Positions 1-64,000 of a stretch of DNA of 64,000 nt are shown one piece after another. Where the stretch lies: the NCBI GenBank assembly GCA_009760855.2, contig WPIO01000107.1, positions 747,001 through 811,000 on the forward strand. Direction: 5' to 3'. Numbering within the stretch: the first letter of the stretch is position 1; each line of letters begins with the position of its first letter. Source of the stretch: Cristatella mucedo (lineage: Eukaryota; Bryozoa; Phylactolaemata; Cristatellidae). Below the pieces are notes generated by a model. That model was not told where the DNA came from. It was given only the letters and a program-made list of their open reading frames with translations, and did not search any database. A program made the position numbers and the translations under genes.

Positions 1-407
1 GCACCTAACAAATGAACCAAACCAGAGCTTACAAGCGCCAGGACTTCTAACTTTGACATACCTGAAAGTACTACTCCATACCAAAGGATATAAAGCTAGA
101 CCCTTGTGGAAAGCTAAGATAGCAGCATCTTTCCTAATCCAAGAACCATATAATCGGACCAAATTTCCAGGATGATAGAAGGAAGAGCAGCCAATTTGCA
201 AAGGTAGGATGTTTATTCCGACATAAAGTTCAACCTGCGGCATAAGCCAGCTGTAAACAAAAGTATAAAGTGTCGACAGCTTTCAATGAACATAATCAAG
301 ATGCGAAAACACAGCACACTACCAAATGTCAGGTCCTGCTACCACATAATGCTAACTAATGAATCGTCAGTGTAACATTGTATTAATTACTGCAATCCCA
401 ATAACCT
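1..407. other. No recognisable feature
   Basis: Nothing coding on either strand and no repeat I recognise. It is part of a midasin intron if the gene continues leftward. Confidence 0.5.
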
Positions 408-975
408 AATAATAATAATAATAATAATGTGCTTGATAAAGCACCCTCAGAGAACTCAATCTCTCTCTAGGCGCTTTACATTTGCTGCAAAGGGAAATGC
501 AACTGAATGGTGAGTAATACTACACTTGATAAACAAACAAAATGAGTAACACGATTAGGGGTAACATGCACAGGGTCAGCATGCAAATGTGGCTAGTGGC
601 AGCATGCACAGTGTCAGCACTCAAAAGCACATAAAGGCAGAATCACAGGGACCCACTAAATGCTGTCCTAAATAGGTGTGTTCTTAAGCTCTTTTTAAAT
701 GTGGTCAGGTCAGGGGATCTTCTGATGCAGGTCGGCAGGGAGTTCCAGGCTTTGGGAGCATACGAACTAAATGCTCAGTCTCCGAAGGATTTGAGGTTTG
801 TACAAGGTATTTGTAGACTGTTGGATTCCGAAAAGCGGGTTGTACGATGCTTGGCCTGATGGGTGAGTATATCTGAGAGATAGGCTGGAGCCAAAGAACG
901 AAGTGACTAAAAAGTGAGCGACAAAACCTTGAAGTAAATCCGTTGCTTGACTGGTAGCCAGTGCAGGTCGGCGAG
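408..975 (-). mobile_element. L2-like LINE, 3' fragment
   Basis: Begins with TAA/ATT repeats at 408-428, then the hairpin tail GCACCCTCAGAGAACTCAAT...AGGCGCTTTACA, the 3' UTR with CACAGGGTCAGCATGCAAAT, and the antisense C-terminal ORF up to about 975. Heavily 5'-truncated. Confidence 0.9.
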
Positions 976-1188
976 TGTTAGTTGCATGTGTTCTTGGTCG
1001 CTAGGGCCGGTTTCGAAGATGTTTTCAGCTATAAGTTGTCGATAACAATAAACAGTTGTACTTCAGTACCATCTTGGCAGGAGGAGCAATACAGAAACCT
1101 AAAGGCTGCTTCACAGATAATGTCACCGGGTCACCGTGTCGGTGTGATGCAATTCTGCCAGCGAAGGACATGCAAATGACCCCTATTC

Positions 1189-1746
1189 TTGATTTTTGGC
1201 AACAATTACGTGTCACCTCTGCTGAAAGAGCTAGGATGGTTGCCGGTTGAGCAAAGGATACAGAGCAAAGTTCTTACGCTGACCCACAAGGCCCGCCACG
1301 GCTTGGCTCCTTCGTACTTAGCTGAACTGCTGCATCAGTTTCAGCCTGTTCGCGCCCTCAGGTCCAGTGTGGACAATAAACTAGCTGTCCCATTCCTCCG
1401 CTTAAAGACAGTTGGCGACAGAAGCTTTAGCTCTGCAGGTCCTAGACTGTGGAACTTGCTTCCACAATTCTTACGCAACGACAACTACTCTCCAACTGCC
1501 AACTATGGCACATCTTTTTCAGCGGTCCTGAACTGCTACTTCTATGCTGCTCACTACCTCAACTACTCTCCTGACTCTGCTATGCTTCCCACTTTCTCTT
1601 TGTTGCGTGAGACAAAGTCTGTTGGCTACCGAATGCATACTGAAAGCCGCTTAGGCTGTGAGTGCGCTATACAAAACTCTCCTGCGTAACACCCACATGG
1701 TCTTTATGACTTTGTGGAGTTACTGACGGAGATACATTACATTACA
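1189..1746 (+). mobile_element. Second LINE family, 3' fragment with partial ORF
   Basis: An open frame to 1689 encodes the C-terminal end of a non-LTR reverse-transcriptase protein: LGWLPVEQRIQSKVLTLTHK, APSYLAELL and VGDRSFSSAGPRLWNLLPQF. It is followed by a short 3' UTR ending ACATTACATTACAG. Two further 3' ends of this family are at 20611 and 61255. It differs from the L2-like family in its tail. Confidence 0.85.
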
Positions 1747-2325
1747 GTAAAGCCCCTGAAGTAAGCCCCGGAAAGCCGACAACAGAGTGAAGATCAAAAA
1801 GGGTAGTTTCTTATTGATAAGATGCACCTCTATATTCTTTCGGTACCCTTGGGAAGCACATTTTTTCAGTGACTCTGATCTGTGTCCAACTCCGGGGAAT
1901 CCTGCACACACCTTGTCAGGCCGTCCAGGCGTCACTCATTGGACCCCAATAAAGGCTGAAGCTTGCATATGGACTCTCGAGGACGACAATGTCAACTCCA
2001 AAACATTTCATGCTGCATGTGTCAGGTCCCCAAGCAAGAGGTTAATGAAAATAAGTCACTAAGCTTAACCATACATCCGACAAGACACGAGAGTCAAGAT
2101 ACGTTTAGTTTCCACGAGTAAAGGCGATCTGACGAGATCTACTGAAATTTTCGTAGCTCGCTCAGATACAAAGCAGCCGTGTGATTCTAAGTAGGGGGCA
2201 TGCTACACAGCATGCGTATTTATAGCTCATCGGCCGAAGTTCACATCTTCACTACAATTGTAATCTCGAGAAAATGGTTGTCAAATTCCACGTGAGTGCT
2301 GGCTTGCCACAGCTAGAGCACAGCT
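1747..2325. other. No recognisable feature
   Basis: No exon with midasin similarity and no family-level repeat seen on either strand. Confidence 0.45.
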
Positions 2326-2714
2326 CGGAATCAACAGTTACCTACACCGAGTACAAACCTCAAATATTTTGGAGACCGTGCATTTAGCTGGTATGCTTAC
2401 AAAGCCTGGAACTCCCTCCCAACTTGTGTCAGAACGTCACCTGACTTGACCACATTTAAAAAGAACTTATAAACACACCTATTAACGACAGCATTTAGTG
2501 GGTCCCTGTGATTCGTCATCTATGTGCTTTCGCGTGCTGACATTGTGCATGCTGCCACTAACTACATTTGCATGCTGACCCTGTGCATGTCACCCCTAAC
2601 CATGTTATTCATGTTGTTTATCACGCATGATATTACTCACCATTCAATTTCGTGTCCCTTTGCAGCAAAGAGCCTAGAAAGAGATTAAGTTCTCTGAGGG
2701 CGCTTTATCAAGTG

Positions 2715-2753
<39 letters not shown>
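2326..2753 (+). mobile_element. L2-like LINE, 3' fragment
   Basis: Covers the last part of the ORF (CGTGCATTTAGCTGGTATGC), the 3' UTR with TGCATGCTGACCCTGTGCAT, the hairpin GAGGGCGCTTTATCAAGTGC and a (TAT)n tail at 2716-2753. Confidence 0.92.
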
Positions 2754-2754
<1 letters not shown>

Positions 2755-3401
2755 GCTCATTTGCTGCTCAATAAAGTTCTTTGCATTCTGCTTTCTCTGG
2801 TATGTTCATGCCGAAGACCTTGGAATTGGTCCACGTGCTCTGAAGACAGTGGCAAATAGTGCACATTAGTTAATTACATCTTCAAGTGGATCATAGTATA
2901 ATAGAAGCAGGCCGGTATCTAAGCAATACTAAGCAGCCAATTTTAAGAATGAGAGAGGAGAAATGCCGTGCAATTTGATATACACTCTCCACATAGTTCT
3001 TCTCTACAGCCAAGTGCTGTGAGTAACGAAACCATGTATTTTGGGCATTTAAGGAAAAACTGCTGAGTACTCAACAAGTCGGCTTTACAATTAACGGCAT
3101 GCTCACTAACTGCCATCACATTCAAAGATACGAATACAGCCTAACCAATCTATCACCGAAAATTAGTTCAAGCAGAAGGTGAAGCCGTGCAACAGCAAGC
3201 CTGGTGCATTATGGGCAATCTAAACTGACACCTATTAAGCTTAACACTAACACTCTCCTCCCATAGATGTGTGCACCCCTTATCGCAAAAACTGAAGCTA
3301 GAAAATGGGTACTTTTTCACTTGGCAGCTGGCTGCCAATTGATCACCAGTGACATAAACACAGCACGACCCTCGTGTAAAGAATAACAACCAGCAGCTTA
3401 C
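2754..3401. other. Intron, no recognisable feature
   Basis: Downstream of midasin exon w38 in sense direction. A minus-strand open stretch at 2943-3125 has no midasin similarity and no supporting splice sites. Confidence 0.45.
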
Positions 3402-62231
<58,830 letters not shown>

Positions 62232-62479
62232 CTGCAAGTGCAAGCAACAGCTCCAATCGTTCGGCCAGCCGATGCACAGCAGCAGAGCAGGGCTGTGCAC
62301 GACTGCCAGCAGCCTCACAACTTCAGGTCATCACAGCCATCTGAGGGCACACAGTACTTGTTAAGCATTTGCAGGGGCTTACCCTAAACTCTGGCTCGTA
62401 GCCTTACTGACAAAGATTGCTTCCTTTGTAGCATATGCAAAGTGCAAAGATTCAGATTTATTTCTCTTAGGGTGGGGAA

Positions 62480-62660
62480 ACAGATGCCTTCTTAACAAAT
62501 GCCTTGAGCCGTAATGACACACTATGTACGGTGGTTGCTCTTGACGACCTCCGTCCCTAGGTCGTGGGTTCGAATCCTGCTGTGGGCAATCCTTTATAGC
62601 CACTACAAGCCGTCAAGGCTTTTCTGTCGCTATACAAAAGAGGCTGTTAAATCAGCTATT
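62480..62660 (+). mobile_element. tRNA-derived SINE (B-box group), best copy
   Basis: TAGGTCGTGGGTTCGAATCC TGC contains a perfect B box GGTTCGAATCC. GTACGGTGGTTGCTCTTGAC upstream is A-box-like. The body ends TTCTGTCGCTATACAAAAGA. Not a functional tRNA gene: no cloverleaf can be drawn past the head. Confidence 0.7.
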
Positions 62661-62927
62661 GTTTATTTATTTATCAACATTCCTATTGTTATTATTATCG
62701 TGTATGCCTGCCGCTTAATGGCGGTAGGTGTTCTTTCCTGACTCCAAGGTGTAGCAATGGGGTAATCTACACAGTGACAAGCAAATCAAAGAGGAAGGCA
62801 ATTTGAGCAATCAATCAAGCACTGCATTAACTTGTTGGCGGCAATAAATAGCAGACGGCAATCAGTTTGCATGCAGGAAAAGACACTCGAGAGCCTTTCC
62901 ACGCACACCCTACGGCTGTCATGTATA

Positions 62928-62997
62928 AATATAATAATAATAACGCACTTGATAAAGCACCCTCAGAGAACTTAATCTCTTTCTAGGTGCTTTACAT
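62928..62997 (-). mobile_element. L2-like LINE tail only
   Basis: AATAATAATAA and the hairpin CACCCTCAGAGAACTTAATC...AGGTGCTTTACATAAAG, about 70 bp in all, one of the shortest inserts. Confidence 0.85.
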
Positions 62998-63016
62998 AAA
63001 GAGGCTGAATGCTTAC

Positions 63017-63232
63017 ATTCAGCAAACATGCCATGCGACATAGGCCAAGCAGGCGATGCAAGCAGCAGCTTGAGGAGTTCTGCTAAGCGGGCAAAATCCA
63101 TAGGTGGCACCGACAGACAGTCAGGGATCAGCATTTTGGCTCTGCAACGGTAACCTGCTCGACACTTAAGGTCTGCTTAGCACTCAACCCGGCGCGCTGC
63201 ACCTCGGGGTAACTCACGGGCACCTTTCCTGC
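63017..63232 (-). other. Possible upstream coding exon(s), unproven
   Basis: Two short minus-strand stretches look protein-like: KVPVSYPEVQRAGLSAKQTL (right, after an acceptor TGTGCAG) and MLIPDCLSVPPMDFARLAEL (left, ending at a good donor GTAAGC at 63016). The position would suit the segment just before AAA2, where other midasins have a PE.V....L.VGR.-type stretch. Neither stretch can be spliced to exon w1 in phase 2, and the similarity is faint. It may also be non-coding. Confidence 0.2.
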
Positions 63233-63524
63233 ACATTGCAAGTAAGAGCACAAATGGAAGATGCAGTGCATTTCCAGCACATTAATTAAAGAGAGGTCTC
63301 TACGATGGTCCGATTTGCCAGACAGACGTACGGGTTTCATAGGCCCACATAATCTTTGCCACGACTAGTGAAACATAAAGCCATAGGGTTACCTGAGAAA
63401 TAAATAATCTGATACATCGCCAACCAATCACCACCAGCCCCACCATCAAGCAGACAGAGGGAGACAGCAGCACTAACAGCAGATGTGGTAGCCGACTGAA
63501 ACAGCTGCTAGTAACTGATTAAAA

Positions 63525-63820
63525 AATATTTAGCACCCTCAGAGAACAGACTCTCTTTCTTGGCACTTTACAGATGCTGTAAAGAAACAATTACCAAATG
63601 AGTGGTGGTACATCTGCAAGCTGCAGGCACAGTGTAAGCAGGTACATGCACACGAAAGACGAATCACAAGGTCACCCACAAAATGCTGTAATAAATATAT
63701 AACAAATAAATAATAGGCGTATAAATAAATAAGGTGCGTTTTAAACTTTTTCTAAATGCGATCATTACAGGGAACGATGCTACGCGCATCGGGAATGTAA
63801 TGCAATGCTGTGAGGTCTGA
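63525..63820 (-). mobile_element. L2-like LINE, 3' tail, diverged
   Basis: TAGCACCCTCAGAGAACAGA CTC hairpin, 3' UTR with ACGAATCACAAGGTC and the ORF end around 63740-63790. It contains a short AAATAAATAA insertion. Confidence 0.85.
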
Positions 63821-63821
63821 C

Positions 63822-64000
63822 TCCCCAGATATTAAGGGCTCAGCCGAAAAGTTTTCAGCCTTCTTTACTGAAAAAATTGTACACATTCGTGCCTCCATTA
63901 AGCCCCCTCCGACCAAAGCGATCGCCGTTCCTCAACCTGTGACCTTTCTTAAAAGGTTTTCCAATGTTTCTGCCTGTGATGTGGCTGCCTTAATAAGGTC
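63822..64000 (+). mobile_element. LINE ORF fragment running off the right edge
   Basis: An uninterrupted frame reads AEKFSAFFTEKIVHIRASIK, then PVTFLKRFSNVSACDVAALI. This is the linker between endonuclease and reverse transcriptase in L2/CR1-type LINEs (FF..KI..IR......F..V...DV..LI). Probably the second LINE family or a relative. No stop before the window ends. Confidence 0.8.

Noticed and set aside
62540-62600. Possible functional tRNA gene
   Set aside because: Perfect B box but no aminoacyl-stem pairing or anticodon arm; it is the head of a SINE that has sister copies.

Overview
ORGANISM. This is eukaryotic nuclear DNA, almost certainly from an invertebrate animal. It has short phase-matched exons in a long intron-rich gene, a rhodopsin-type seven-transmembrane receptor (a family typical of animals), many L2/CR1-type LINE remnants, tRNA-derived SINEs, a Tc1/mariner remnant, and large CT, CA, GGGA and AT simple repeats. 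The sequence does not fix the phylum. LAYOUT. One gene dominates. A midasin (MDN1/Rea1) gene runs right to left on the minus strand, and I could place 38 consecutive coding exons between 62231 and 3402. Every exon junction keeps the reading phase. Together they encode about 2155 codons, starting at the AAA2 Walker A motif, running through AAA3, AAA4, AAA5 and AAA6, and ending in the start of the linker. The N-terminal part with AAA1 lies beyond the right edge, or is unrecognised in the last 1.7 kb. The rest of the linker, the acidic D/E-rich region and the MIDAS domain lie beyond the left edge. NESTED GENE. The 11.7-kb midasin intron 13527-25239 holds a second gene on the opposite strand. It has two exons (18866-19728 and 22475-24356), a phase-2 junction and a predicted product of 914 residues: an orphan rhodopsin-like GPCR with an acidic tyrosine-rich N-terminus, a roughly 500-residue Ser/Gln/Ala-rich tail and a C-terminal PDZ-ligand sequence. 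MOBILE DNA. The other introns are packed with repeats. The main family is an L2-like LINE whose 3' end is a conserved hairpin followed by (ATT)n. The best copy is 47179-49930, and another (41065-42960) carries a younger LINE tail inserted into it. A second LINE family ends in ATTAC repeats. A tRNA-headed SINE family shares the hairpin tail of the L2 family, so the two look like a mobilising pair; a second SINE group has canonical B boxes. Intron 56756-58633 contains a foldback element with arms of about 235-320 bp and a 17-bp CT-rich minisatellite. HOW THE GENES RELATE. Midasin is a housekeeping 60S-ribosome assembly ATPase and the receptor is a membrane signalling protein. No functional link is visible beyond the nested, antisense arrangement. 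No rRNA, free-standing tRNA gene, CRISPR array or bacterial operon was seen.
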